12,428 bases of DNA from an uncultured Campylobacter sp. (GCF_938018035.1 NZ_CALIJF010000252.1:1-12428); one strand, 5' to 3'; shown: positions 5,815 through 12,428, counted from the first letter of the stretch. Notes: generated from the letters alone by a model not told the origin. Translations and numbers: made by a program.

Positions 5815-5820
5815 ATTATA
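5815..5820 (-). promoter_or_regulatory. -10 box of the DUF805 gene
   Basis: TATAAT on the minus strand, 29 nt before the ATG at 5785, lies in the 60-bp gap after the TM2-domain gene, so the DUF805 gene probably has its own promoter even if some transcript reads through. Confidence 0.45.
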
Positions 5821-5845
5821 CTAATCGCCCCTTAAATTTAAATAC

Positions 5846-7324
5846 CTAAAACTCCCGCCCGTTCATCTGCCTTACGTGATACGCCAGATGCACTAGGCCG
5901 TAGCCGCCTTTTGAGGCGGTAACCTCCCTAGTGCCATGAACCGCCGAAACATTTAAAACTACCGAAGCTAACCACCCTATGGCAAATACTAAAGCGAAAA
6001 GCTGCGAGTCAAGCGCTATCAAGACTAGAGTTACTATCTCCGTAGCTGCAATAACATAAAACGCTCTTAGATAGTTTTTCTCTCCGCTGCAATCATAAAG
6101 CTCTTTACTAACTAGCAGCTGATAGATCAGATATACCGCTGTGCATACACAATAAATGCTTATCATAAAAACTGATGGATTAAACAATTCAAATCCTACA
6201 AATATAGTGCTTACTGCGCTTATAGCCGAGGAAACCCCGACTAGCACGGCGTTTGATAGCAGATCCGTGCTGCGTATAGCGCGCGCTAAAAAATATAGCC
6301 CCACAGCTAGGCATATCATAGATATAAGTCCGACGCCCTCCAACGCACCCACTTTATCTACATTCTTGATATATCTGCCTACCGCATTTAACGCCTCAAG
6401 CCCAAATGCTATGTAAAGGGTAGTTTTGGCGGTAGATAGATTTTCGCTCTGCTCTTTAGCGTCATCCGCATAAACATACAGGATTGCTCCCGCGCCTACG
6501 GATACATTTAGCTTTCGCACCATATCAGGCAACCTAAAAAAGTCGCTAATAAGCCAGATTAAAAATAAAACATTAGGCACCGAGAAAATAACCATAAAAT
6601 GAAAAAAGCCCTGTTCTATATCTTTTAGGTCTGATGCTTGCACGCCCAAATCCGGACGAGACGAGTTTATAAGCGCTAACAGATCGTTACCTTCTATACT
6701 CGTCCACATGACAGCAACCACTACTAAAAAAAGCCAGATGAGAAATGGCAGCCCGCCTAAAAGCTGAAAAATCGCGGAAATTATACGTCCAAGATAAAAT
6801 CTATGCGCGCCGAAAGGCCCGAGAAACATATAAAACGCGTAGGCTTTATTTAGATCGTAAGCCTTAGCTGAGCTTTGCGTAGAGTTAATTCTATCGGAAT
6901 TTGAGGAAGCTGAATTTTGCCAAGTGGAATTCTGCTCTGTAAAATTCTGCGAGTTTGCGGCATTCTCGGTAGAATTCAAGCCTTTGGCGTTAGAATCTTG
7001 CTCGCTAGAGCCTGTCGCGGCAGAATCTCGCAAAATAGAATTTTCTTCATCCAAGCCTTGAGCTGCAAAAGCTAAATTTTGCTCCGCAGAATTTTGTGGA
7101 GTAAAATTTTGCCTTATGGAAGTGGAATTTTGCTCTATAGAATTCTGAGCCGTGGAATTTTGCTCGCTAGTATCATCCGCCGCAAGTTCTTCTTGCGCTA
7201 AATCTAAATTCTCAGATTGCTCCTGTGGCTTCTCATCCAAGGGCTTTTTTTCTTCGCCGCTTTTACGTCTTATACTGGCTAGCGATGCAGGATTGCTGCT
7301 GCTGCCCCAAATATCTTCGCCCAT
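5846..7324 (-). CDS. TM2-domain multispanning membrane protein with Q/N/S-rich N-terminus
   Basis: A 492-residue protein in three parts. Residues 1-50 are hydrophilic and begin MGEDIWGSSS. Residues 53-155 are low-complexity, built of QNS, QNF and EQNS units every four to six residues. From about 160 on it is a membrane protein: FLGPFGAHRFYLGR (168-181) is the hallmark of the TM2 domain, whose second half seems to be FLIWLISDFFRLPDMV (254-269) after an enlarged loop. Further hydrophobic spans lie at about 301-316, 330-350, 357-380, 385-405, 421-438 and 442-462. The role of TM2 proteins in bacteria is not known. The start has GGAG six nt before the ATG. The gene is divergent from tpx and followed by another membrane-protein gene. 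Length and extra spans are well beyond the simple TM2 family. Confidence 0.85.
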   Translation of the reverse strand: MGEDIWGSSSNPASLASIRRKSGEEKKPLDEKPQEQSENLDLAQEELAADDTSEQNSTAQNSIEQNSTSIRQNFTPQNSAEQNLAFAAQGLDEENSILRDSAATGSSEQDSNAKGLNSTENAANSQNFTEQNSTWQNSASSNSDRINSTQSSAKAYDLNKAYAFYMFLGPFGAHRFYLGRIISAIFQLLGGLPFLIWLFLVVVAVMWTSIEGNDLLALINSSRPDLGVQASDLKDIEQGFFHFMVIFSVPNVLFLIWLISDFFRLPDMVRKLNVSVGAGAILYVYADDAKEQSENLSTAKTTLYIAFGLEALNAVGRYIKNVDKVGALEGVGLISMICLAVGLYFLARAIRSTDLLSNAVLVGVSSAISAVSTIFVGFELFNPSVFMISIYCVCTAVYLIYQLLVSKELYDCSGEKNYLRAFYVIAATEIVTLVLIALDSQLFALVFAIGWLASVVLNVSAVHGTREVTASKGGYGLVHLAYHVRQMNGREF

Positions 7325-7348
7325 CTGCTCTCCTTGATTTTTAAAGCA

Positions 7349-7354
7349 ATTTTA
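7349..7354 (-). promoter_or_regulatory. -10 box of the TM2-domain gene
   Basis: TAAAAT on the minus strand, 24 nt before the ATG at 7324. It shares the 89-bp divergent region with the tpx promoter. It is a moderate match without a TG extension. Confidence 0.35.
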
Positions 7355-7376
7355 CCTGAAATTTAAGGAATTTTTG

Positions 7377-7382
7377 TATATT
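7377..7382 (+). promoter_or_regulatory. -10 box of tpx
   Basis: TATATT lies 31 nt before the ATG at 7414, behind a T-rich run, giving a leader of about 25 nt. It is one base from consensus. Confidence 0.4.
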
Positions 7383-7413
7383 CGCCGCTACAAATTCAAA
7401 ACAAAGGACAAAA

Positions 7414-7938
7414 ATGCCAACAGTAACATTCCAAGGAAAGCCCGTAGAGTTAAGCGGGCAAGAGATAAATCTAGGCGATCGCGCGCCGCAAGTGCGCTTA
7501 GTAGCTCAAGATCTAAGCGAAATCGAGATCGCTAGCGGCAAGCACGTGCAAATCATCGTCGCCGTGCCGTCGCTAGATACGCCCGTCTGCGCGACGGAGG
7601 CACGCAAGTTCAACGAGCGCGCCGCATCGCTTCCTAACACCGAAGTAATCGTCGTTTCGATGGATTTACCGTTTGCGATGGGGAGGTTTTGCACGACTGA
7701 GGGGATCAAAAATCTACGCGTTGCAAGTGATTTCCGCGATAAGGAATTTTGCCGCCACTACGGCACTCTCATCGCCAGCGGCGCATTAGCAGGTCTCAGC
7801 GCCAGAGCGATCTTCGTCATAGATACCGCAGGCGTTGTGGTTTATAAAGAGCTCGTAAGCGACATAGCCTCTGAGCCCGACTACGACGCAGCGCTGGATT
7901 TTGCAGAGCTCGTCGCTCGCAACAGCTGCTCTAACTGA
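7414..7938 (+). CDS. tpx: Thiol peroxidase Tpx (atypical 2-Cys peroxiredoxin)
   Basis: The enzyme reduces hydrogen peroxide and organic peroxides using thioredoxin. The 174-residue product matches the family length (about 168). The peroxidatic site PSLDTPVC ends at Cys59, and the resolving Cys93 is in GRFC; the spacing of 34 equals that of Cys61 and Cys95 in E. coli Tpx. The opening TFQGKPVEL and LGDRAPQVRL are typical. Two further Cys (112 and near the C-terminus) are outside the known mechanism. AAGGA sits five nt before the ATG. The gene stands alone, divergent from the TM2-domain gene, and a 9-bp hairpin lies about 70 nt downstream. Confidence 0.96.
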   Translation: MPTVTFQGKPVELSGQEINLGDRAPQVRLVAQDLSEIEIASGKHVQIIVAVPSLDTPVCATEARKFNERAASLPNTEVIVVSMDLPFAMGRFCTTEGIKNLRVASDFRDKEFCRHYGTLIASGALAGLSARAIFVIDTAGVVVYKELVSDIASEPDYDAALDFAELVARNSCSN

Positions 7939-8004
7939 GCAAGATAATAGATCCAAGGTTTGGATAATTTTCGCCTCGCTTTAGTTCACTACTTTAAGCA
8001 AATT

Positions 8005-8037
8005 CGCCCTACTGCAAGTAAAAAACGAAGTAGGGCG
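8005..8037 (+). terminator. Hairpin downstream of tpx
   Basis: CGCCCTACT (8005-8013) pairs with AGTAGGGCG (8029-8037) across a 15-nt A-rich loop, 66 nt past the tpx stop. The sequence after it (CTTAAAATCC) has no T run, so termination is plausible but not clear. Confidence 0.4.
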
Positions 8038-8154
8038 CTTAAAATCCACTTCAATTTTACATTTTGATTTTACGCTTTAATTTTCGCTCCAGCGTACGCA
8101 AAGCTGTTAACGCACAGCAATAGTAAGCGAATGAGAACAAAATTTATAGGATTA

Positions 8155-8188
8155 CTCGCCGCTAGATTTTAAATTTAGCAGCAGCGAG
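8155..8188 (-). terminator. Terminator-like hairpin 3' of the SUKH pseudogene
   Basis: CTCGCCGCT (8155-8163) pairs with AGCAGCGAG (8180-8188) apart from one C/A opposition, which becomes a U-G wobble in the minus-strand transcript, around a 16-nt AT loop. It begins 25 nt past the minus-strand stop at 8214. An AAAATTTTAAAATTT palindrome lies between them. Confidence 0.3.
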
Positions 8189-8213
8189 AGTTAAAATTTT
8201 AAAATTTGCTCGC

Positions 8214-8930
8214 TTAACTACTCCGCGCGATAAATTCGCTAAAAGTTATCTCGCGGGCATAAAATTTAACTCCGAGCGAGGCGAGCTTGTCTTGCAGCGG
8301 CAGCGCCAGTTCCTCTATGCCGCTAAATACGCAAAGCGGCAAATTTTGCGCCCTCTCTTTAGTCGCCGCAAAGCTCTCGTCTTCAAAAAATTTCTTTAAA
8401 AATACGAGCGTTTTTACCTTATCCGCGCCCAAATCCTCGATGAAAACGCTGAAATATCTATATCCCGGTTCCTCGCGCGCTTCATCTTTCCGCGCGTAAT
8501 CGTCCGCCAGCTCGCGATAAAATTCGTTGTTTAAATCCGCAAGCGGCGCGATCGCTTCAAGCGAGCAAGGCGCCTCAAGCGCGGCAAGTGCGGTTAAAAT
8601 TTCTTCAAATTTAACGATGTCGTCCGCAACTTTAATCGGCTCTCAAGAGCCAGCGCCGTGATAGGCGAAGTAAACGGGTGAGGCATCCCCAAGAGCAAAA
8701 TCCACGAAAAACGGATCGTCCATGCCGTTACGCGCGATGACCCGCCAGCTCTTGCGCCACTGCCCGGGCGCGTCGTCCGCTAGCTCCTCGCCCGTTTTGC
8801 GGCTAGCGAGCCTATATCCCTCCTGAAAACTCTCAAACTCGCTCTCGTCAGGATAGAAAAAAGGCAGTAAAACGGACTCTGAAACGATGCGTTTGCGGAT
8901 AAAATTTTGGATCAAATTCGGAATTTGCAC
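8214..8930 (-). pseudogene. SUKH (SMI1/KNR4) family gene interrupted by one in-frame TGA
   Basis: One frame of 239 codons starts at GTG 8930, with AAAGG seven nt upstream. It carries a TGA at codon 96 (8643-8645) and then stays open for 142 codons to the stop at 8214. Before the TGA, SWRVIARNGMDDPFFVDF and SPVYFAYHGAGS match the SMI1/KNR4 core. After it, EPIKVADDIVKFEEIL continues the same domain, where the family has GSWEP, so TGA stands in place of a Trp TGG (one base change). From about codon 155 to the end, FSVFIEDLGADKVKTLVFL through LASLGVKFYAREI resembles the ribosomal L7/L12 C-terminal fold found in some SUKH proteins. SUKH proteins include immunity proteins against polymorphic toxins. 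Alternatives are a sequencing error, readthrough or a real nonsense mutation. Confidence 0.75.
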
Positions 8931-8959
8931 GGCGCGACCTTTGGGTTAAATTTGAGCGA

Positions 8960-8968
8960 ATTTTAGCA
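8960..8968 (-). promoter_or_regulatory. Extended -10 promoter of the SUKH gene
   Basis: The minus strand reads TGCTAAAAT, 29 nt before the GTG start, leaving a leader of about 22 nt. The promoter and ribosome site appear intact although the reading frame is broken, which suggests that the mutation is recent or an artefact. Confidence 0.45.
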
Positions 8969-9025
8969 GAATTTTTAATCCGCGCAAAATTTACATTCAA
9001 ATTTGACGCACACAAAAGAAGCAAA

Positions 9026-9058
9026 TTGTGCTCAAATTTTCACCAAATTTGAGCACAA
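9026..9058 (-). terminator. Strong hairpin, probable terminator of the tor operon
   Basis: TTGTGCTCAAATTT (9026-9039) and its exact reverse complement (9045-9058) form a 14-bp stem with a 5-nt loop. On the minus strand it is followed by TTTGCTTCTTTTG, the best T-rich tail after any hairpin in the window. It lies about 240 nt past the torA stop, so the transcript would have a long 3' tail containing the other repeats. Confidence 0.55.
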
Positions 9059-9076
9059 AAAGACAAGCGGAAGTAT
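9057..9076. repeat. 20-bp direct repeat, copy 1
   Basis: AAAAAGACAAGCGGAAGTAT, identical to 9170-9189. The preceding bases are similar too (GCACAA here, GCACAATC there), so the repeated block is slightly longer with a small gap. Confidence 0.85.
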
Positions 9077-9089
9077 TTTAGTTGCGACG

Positions 9090-9129
9090 AAAATTTCGGC
9101 GCAAATAGAACATATAGAGCCGAAATTTT
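9090..9129. repeat. 11-bp inverted repeat
   Basis: AAAATTTCGGC (9090-9100) is the exact reverse complement of GCCGAAATTTT (9119-9129), with an 18-bp centre. It lies between the two copies of the 20-bp direct repeat. Confidence 0.6.
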
Positions 9130-9169
9130 ACTAGCTCCGCAAAAAGCGCTCACGAAAGGGCGCACAATC

Positions 9170-9189
9170 AAAAAGACAAGCGGAAGTAT
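9170..9189. repeat. 20-bp direct repeat, copy 2
   Basis: Exact second copy of 9057-9076, offset by 113 bp. It is followed immediately by the outer arm of the nested inverted repeat at 9190-9290. Confidence 0.85.
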
Positions 9190-9290
9190 CGCGAGATGAT
9201 TTTGAGAGTTGTGCAGAAATTTTAAGTCAAGGCTAGACAAGTAGTCTGCCGCAGACTTAAAATTTCAAATCTCTCTCAAAAGCACTCGCG
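9190..9290. repeat. Nested 101-bp interrupted inverted repeat
   Basis: Three arm pairs nest in order: CGCGAG (9190-9195) with CTCGCG (9285-9290), TTTTGAGAG (9200-9208) with CTCTCAAAA (9273-9281), and GAAATTTTAAGTC (9216-9228) with GACTTAAAATTTC (9254-9266). This gives 28 paired bases around a 25-nt centre. It begins 10 nt past the torA stop, so a minus-strand transcript would fold here at once. Confidence 0.65.
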
Positions 9291-9300
9291 AGACAACGCG

Positions 9301-11748
9301 CTACAAGGATTGTAGGATTTTCGGTTTACCAAACGCCTGTATCGGCTTAATCTCGCCCTTAAATTTCTCAATCTGCGCTAGCACGGTGTGAGCCGAGTTG
9401 CTTTGCGCGAGACTTGACGTGCCTTTATCAAACGTAAGCACATTTACGCAGCCGTGCTGGCAGAGGCTCTTCTCGCCCCAAACCTCGGGATCGTACCACG
9501 CGCCCTCGCAGATCGCTGCGACGCGCTCGGGCACGATGTCGGTGACGAGCACGCCTGCCAAAATTTCGCCGCGGTCGTTGAAAACTCGCACGATGTCGCC
9601 GTTCGCAAGTCCGCGAGCTTCGGCGTCTTTTGGGTTTATCAGCACCGGCTCTCTGCCGCTAACCTCGGCAAAATTTCTGATGATCGAGTTGTTTAGCTGG
9701 CTGTGCAGGCGGTAGCGAGAGTGCGGGCTTACGATGTGGATCGGATATTTAGCTGTCTTTTTCGCATCGCCTAGCCACTCTTTAGGCTCGATCCAAGTAG
9801 GCATCGGCGGGCAGTCGGCATAGCCCATCTTAGCGATTACGGGCGAGTAAAGCTCAATCTTGCCAGACGGCGTGCCGAGGCGATTTTTGGCGGGATTTTC
9901 GCGGAATGCCGCAAGGCGCGTATATAGCGCGCTGCTCTCGTCGTCCTTTTCAAAGCGCACGAAGCCTTTGTCGTAAAATTCCTCGAAGCTAGGCATCGTT
10001 ATATTTAGGCCTTTGGCTTGCTCTACGGCATCGGCGTAGAATTCCTTCATCCAGCCTAGCTCGTCCTTGCCCTCGCTAAAGACCTCGCCATATCCCCAGC
10101 GCTTGCAGATCTGCTCGCAGATCCAAAAGTCGCTCTTGCTCTCGCCCATCGGCTCGATTGCAGGCCTGTAAGCGACTATATATTCGCCAGTAGCGCCGGT
10201 TTGATTGATGTCGTTGCGCTCGACCTCGACGGCCACCGGAAGCACGATGTCGCTAAGTTTTGCGGTGCTCGTCCAGTACGGCTCGGCGGTGATAACGGTG
10301 TCGAGCTTACGCCACTGCCTCACAATATTATTCACGTCTTGATGGCGCGTAAACATCGATCCGCACGCCATATAAGCGACTCTCATATGCGGCAGCTTGA
10401 TTTTAGTGCCGTCGTAGTCGATCTCCTTGCCCGGATGCTCCAGGGCCTCGATGCTGCGAGAGGACGGGATGGTAATGTTTTTCGCGTTTTTCCAAGGCGC
10501 AGAGCCCGTGTTTTCGTATTTTTCATCTATACGAGTGCTAAGTCCCTTTAAAATCGGAGCCACTTTATTCGTAGCGCCCGCAGAGCCGTAGCCTAGGCTA
10601 AATTCAAAGCCGAGCCCCTCCTTGCCGATATGTCCTAGCATCGCATTAAGCGCCACTAGCGCCCAGAAAGGCTGCTCGCCATGATCGGCGCGCTGCAAAC
10701 CGCGACCGATTAAAATCGTGCTCGGCTCCTTTGCAAGCGCCGTAGCAAATTTCGCAATAGCCTCCTCGCTAAGCCCGCAAATTTTGCTCGCCCAAGCTGC
10801 GTCCTTTACGATTTTATCGCTCTCGCCTAGAAAATACGCTTTAAATTTATTAAATCCAACGGTATATTTTTTGATAAATTCCTCGTCGTAGAGGTTGTTC
10901 GTAAAGAGATAATGGCACATACCGATGATGAGCGCGGTGTCGGTGTTTGGGCGCACGATGATATCTTCGCTGCCGAAGTAACGCGCGGTGTCGTTTCTCA
11001 TCACGTTTACGCTGTAGGTTTTGATGCCCGATTTCTTAAGCTCTTGCATGCCGATGTAGCCGTCGTGCGTAGGCGGAATGGATGAAATTTGATTGGTTAC
11101 CACAGGATCGGTGCCCCAAAATACGACGTTTTTAGCGTTTTTGACGATCGCTTTCCACGTAGTAGGCGCGTCGTAAACGGCGCTTGAGCCCAGCACGTGA
11201 GGCATTATAACAAGCCCCGCACCGGTGGAGTAGTCGCCGCTTTCCTCTACGTAACCGCCTAAAATTTTAAGCATTCGGTGCGCTACGGTGCGTCCCCAGC
11301 CGATCTTGCCGCTACCGCCCCACCAGTAGCACTCGCCGTAGATCGCCTCGGCGCCGTATTTGTCGAAATTTTCTTTCAAAGCCTTCGCCGCTAGATCAAG
11401 CGCGACGTCCCAACTAACGCGCACGAACTCCTCTTTGCCGCGCAGTTCGCTCTTTGCCGCGCCTTTTGCCTTTAGATAGCTTTTGCGCACCATCGGATAG
11501 AGCACGCGGTTTTCGTTTTGGATATTATCGGGCAAGCTATAGTTCATCGTGTTTGGAAATTTATCGCCCTCAAAATCGCTTACCGAAACGATCTGCGACG
11601 AGTTTAAATTTAGCCAAAAAGGGCCGAATCTATTCGCGCCGAATACCTTTTTGTTATCAAAAATCGTCTGCGTTACCCCCTCAATCCTGCTAGCGCTTGC
11701 TGCGCTTGCGCCTAAAATCCCTGCCTTTAAAAAGTCTCGCCTTTTCAT
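9301..11748 (-). CDS. torA: Periplasmic molybdopterin N/S-oxide reductase (TorA/BisC family)
   Basis: An 815-residue terminal reductase for TMAO, DMSO or related oxides, with bis-MGD molybdenum. MKRRDFLKAG is a twin-arginine signal, so the folded enzyme is exported by Tat. There is no N-terminal Cys cluster for 4Fe-4S, as in the TorA/DMSO reductase branch. GDYSTGA places the Mo ligand at Ser174. Other family blocks are VFWGTDPVVTNQI (209-221), GRGLQRADHGEQPFW (348-362), YWTSTAKLSDIVLPVAVEVE (491-510), RLHSQL (680-685), EGAWYDP (748-754) and NVLTFDKGTSSLAQSNSAHT (769-788). AAAGGAGA lies five nt before the ATG. The cytochrome gene ends 13 bp upstream, as in C. jejuni Cj0265c-Cj0264c. No TorD-like chaperone is in view. 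The preferred substrate cannot be read from the sequence. Confidence 0.92.
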   Translation of the reverse strand: MKRRDFLKAGILGASAASASRIEGVTQTIFDNKKVFGANRFGPFWLNLNSSQIVSVSDFEGDKFPNTMNYSLPDNIQNENRVLYPMVRKSYLKAKGAAKSELRGKEEFVRVSWDVALDLAAKALKENFDKYGAEAIYGECYWWGGSGKIGWGRTVAHRMLKILGGYVEESGDYSTGAGLVIMPHVLGSSAVYDAPTTWKAIVKNAKNVVFWGTDPVVTNQISSIPPTHDGYIGMQELKKSGIKTYSVNVMRNDTARYFGSEDIIVRPNTDTALIIGMCHYLFTNNLYDEEFIKKYTVGFNKFKAYFLGESDKIVKDAAWASKICGLSEEAIAKFATALAKEPSTILIGRGLQRADHGEQPFWALVALNAMLGHIGKEGLGFEFSLGYGSAGATNKVAPILKGLSTRIDEKYENTGSAPWKNAKNITIPSSRSIEALEHPGKEIDYDGTKIKLPHMRVAYMACGSMFTRHQDVNNIVRQWRKLDTVITAEPYWTSTAKLSDIVLPVAVEVERNDINQTGATGEYIVAYRPAIEPMGESKSDFWICEQICKRWGYGEVFSEGKDELGWMKEFYADAVEQAKGLNITMPSFEEFYDKGFVRFEKDDESSALYTRLAAFRENPAKNRLGTPSGKIELYSPVIAKMGYADCPPMPTWIEPKEWLGDAKKTAKYPIHIVSPHSRYRLHSQLNNSIIRNFAEVSGREPVLINPKDAEARGLANGDIVRVFNDRGEILAGVLVTDIVPERVAAICEGAWYDPEVWGEKSLCQHGCVNVLTFDKGTSSLAQSNSAHTVLAQIEKFKGEIKPIQAFGKPKILQSL

Positions 11749-11761
11749 CTGATCTCCTTTA

Positions 11762-12328
11762 TCATTCAGGTTTTTTTGCGTTATGTTGTAGATATTTTAT
11801 GATCAAATTTAGCTCGTCGCCCTCGAGCGCTACGTAGTTTGCATTGATCATCTCTTGTAAATTTGCAGGCCACTGATTTGCCGTGAAGCTCTTTGGCTCA
11901 TGCAAGCGGTGACACGCCGAGCAGATCTGCTCGTAGTTTGTCTTTGCCTCCGCATAAAGCGCCTTAGCGTCCTTGGCTACGGCATCCGAGCCGACCTCGT
12001 AAATCCCCTCGACCTCGTACCAGATCTCGCCGTAATCGTCCTCGAGCTTTTTGCCCTTTTTAAAATTCGCTTCGGCCTCGTTCGCAAAGGTCGCATAAAT
12101 TTCAGCCTCTTTCATATTTTTTTGGATCTGAAGCTGATAGTTTTCGCTCACGACGCCTTTAATTTTAATCTTGGTGGCGCCGCCATCGGCGGGTAGCACC
12201 TCGATCGGCGTTAAAATTTGAACTTCGCCGATAGTTTTTCCGTCCTGCGAGATCGCCGTGGTTTTGGAGATCACCTCGCCGCCAAAAAGCGAACACGCAC
12301 AGACAAATGAGATAAAAATTTTCCTCAT
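11762..12328 (-). CDS. Periplasmic one-haem c-type cytochrome, electron donor to TorA (TorC C-terminal-like)
   Basis: A 188-residue protein with a signal peptide (about residues 1-17) and one haem-c site, CSACH at 136-140. The text after it, FTANQWPANLQEM at 148-160 and LNLIIKYLQHNAK at 173-185, matches the C-terminal haem domain of TorC, which feeds electrons to TorA. Met160 is a candidate axial ligand. Residues 30-112 (GEVQILTPIEVLPADGGATK, then GEIWYEVEGIYEV) look like a pair of SH3-like beta modules and lack haem motifs. It is the counterpart of C. jejuni Cj0265c. It is the first gene of a two-gene operon with a 13-bp gap to torA. AAAGGA sits six nt before the ATG. It is far shorter than the five-haem TorC of E. 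coli, and no membrane anchor is seen beyond the signal peptide. Confidence 0.88.
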   Translation of the reverse strand: MRKIFISFVCACSLFGGEVISKTTAISQDGKTIGEVQILTPIEVLPADGGATKIKIKGVVSENYQLQIQKNMKEAEIYATFANEAEANFKKGKKLEDDYGEIWYEVEGIYEVGSDAVAKDAKALYAEAKTNYEQICSACHRLHEPKSFTANQWPANLQEMINANYVALEGDELNLIIKYLQHNAKKPE

Positions 12329-12360
12329 AAAGTATCCTTTCTGGGTTGTCTTTGACGCGA

Positions 12361-12366
12361 ATTATA
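12361..12366 (-). promoter_or_regulatory. -10 box of the tor operon
   Basis: The minus strand reads TATAAT 32 nt before the cytochrome ATG at 12328, preceded by TTTGATT, so the TG is displaced by two bases from an extended -10. The predicted start is near 12354. Confidence 0.5.
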
Positions 12367-12383
12367 AATCAAAAATAAATTTA

Positions 12384-12407
12384 AATTTGTCGCGATTGCG
12401 ACGAATT
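12384..12407. promoter_or_regulatory. Operator-like inverted repeat upstream of the tor promoter
   Basis: GTCGC (12389-12393) and GCGAC (12398-12402) flank GATT, with AATTT-type arms continuing outward after one mismatch on each side. Its centre is about 42 bp before the predicted transcript start, overlapping the -35 region, a usual place for a regulator to act. In C. jejuni the orthologous promoter is controlled by the RacRS two-component system; whether this site is a RacR site is unknown. Confidence 0.35.
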
Positions 12408-12428
12408 TATCCTTTTTGAGTAAAATTT

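Larger units (their letters stand above)
8969..9300. repeat. Gene-free stretch of nested inverted and direct repeats
   Basis: The 332 bp between the torA stop and the SUKH promoter hold no gene I can support; a 66-codon minus-strand frame at 9040-9240 runs across the repeats and has no domain. The content is three inverted repeats and one 20-bp direct repeat, listed separately. The stretch could be the 3' region of the tor transcript, a decayed mobile element, or both. Confidence 0.6.

Noticed and set aside
8643..8645. TGA recoded as Trp or selenocysteine
   Set aside because: Other genes here use TGG for Trp, and no selenocysteine insertion hairpin or Sec-type family is evident. A mutation or sequence error is simpler.
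9057..9189. CRISPR array
   Set aside because: Only two copies of a 20-bp repeat 113 bp apart, with no regular spacers and no cas genes.
9040..9240. 66-codon minus-strand frame downstream of torA
   Set aside because: It crosses several inverted repeats and both sides of the direct repeat, and shows no domain or ribosome site.
9398..10551. Several plus-strand frames inside torA
   Set aside because: They are antisense shadows of a gene with unmistakable family motifs over its whole length.
1..12428. tRNA or rRNA genes
   Set aside because: I saw no cloverleaf with a CCA end or T-loop motif and no rRNA-like sequence on either strand.

Overview
The window reads as chromosomal DNA of a Campylobacter-like epsilonproteobacterium. 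The evidence is a TMAO/DMSO reductase next to a one-haem cytochrome in the order known from Campylobacter, PEB1/CjaA-type solute-binding proteins, sigma70 promoters that show mainly a good or extended -10 box, and very many AT-rich palindromes of the AAATTTTAAAATTT and GGAATTTTAGAATTC kind. Base composition looks moderate, not as AT-rich as C. jejuni, which would fit an oral species such as C. gracilis, C. rectus or C. showae. The species is inference.

Layout. 1-431: no convincing gene, many short AT palindromes. 432-2274 (minus): two tandem paralogous periplasmic family-3 solute-binding proteins, each with its own promoter and a 3' hairpin; no permease or ATPase is in view. 2444-3400 (plus): an exported ankyrin-like protein, divergent from them. 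3772-4206 (plus): an unrecognised AT-rich 144-residue protein. 4207-4611: a gene-free stretch crowded with inverted and direct repeats, including a possible MITE-like unit. 4612-5124 (minus): a ChuX/HutX-type haem-handling protein without other haem genes. 5342-5785 and 5846-7324 (minus): a DUF805 membrane protein and a TM2-domain membrane protein whose disordered N-terminus is built from a short DNA motif also found between genes. 7414-7938 (plus): thiol peroxidase Tpx, divergent from the TM2 gene. 8214-8930 (minus): a SUKH (SMI1/KNR4) gene broken by one in-frame TGA where Trp is expected. 8931-9300: nested inverted repeats and a 20-bp direct repeat. 9301-12328 (minus): a torC-like cytochrome followed by a torA-like molybdopterin reductase, one operon with a promoter near the right edge.

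Functionally, the clearest unit is the TorC/TorA pair for anaerobic respiration on N- or S-oxides: electrons pass from the membrane pool through the periplasmic cytochrome to the Tat-exported Mo enzyme. Tpx (peroxide removal) and HutX (haem handling) fit a host-associated anaerobe or microaerophile. The SUKH relic and the AT-rich orphan suggest small accessory insertions. I did not find a complete new multi-gene system. The parts most worth a second look are the repeat-dense gaps, the TGA-interrupted SUKH gene, the opposite binding-site changes in the paired solute-binding proteins, and the motif-built linker of the TM2 protein.
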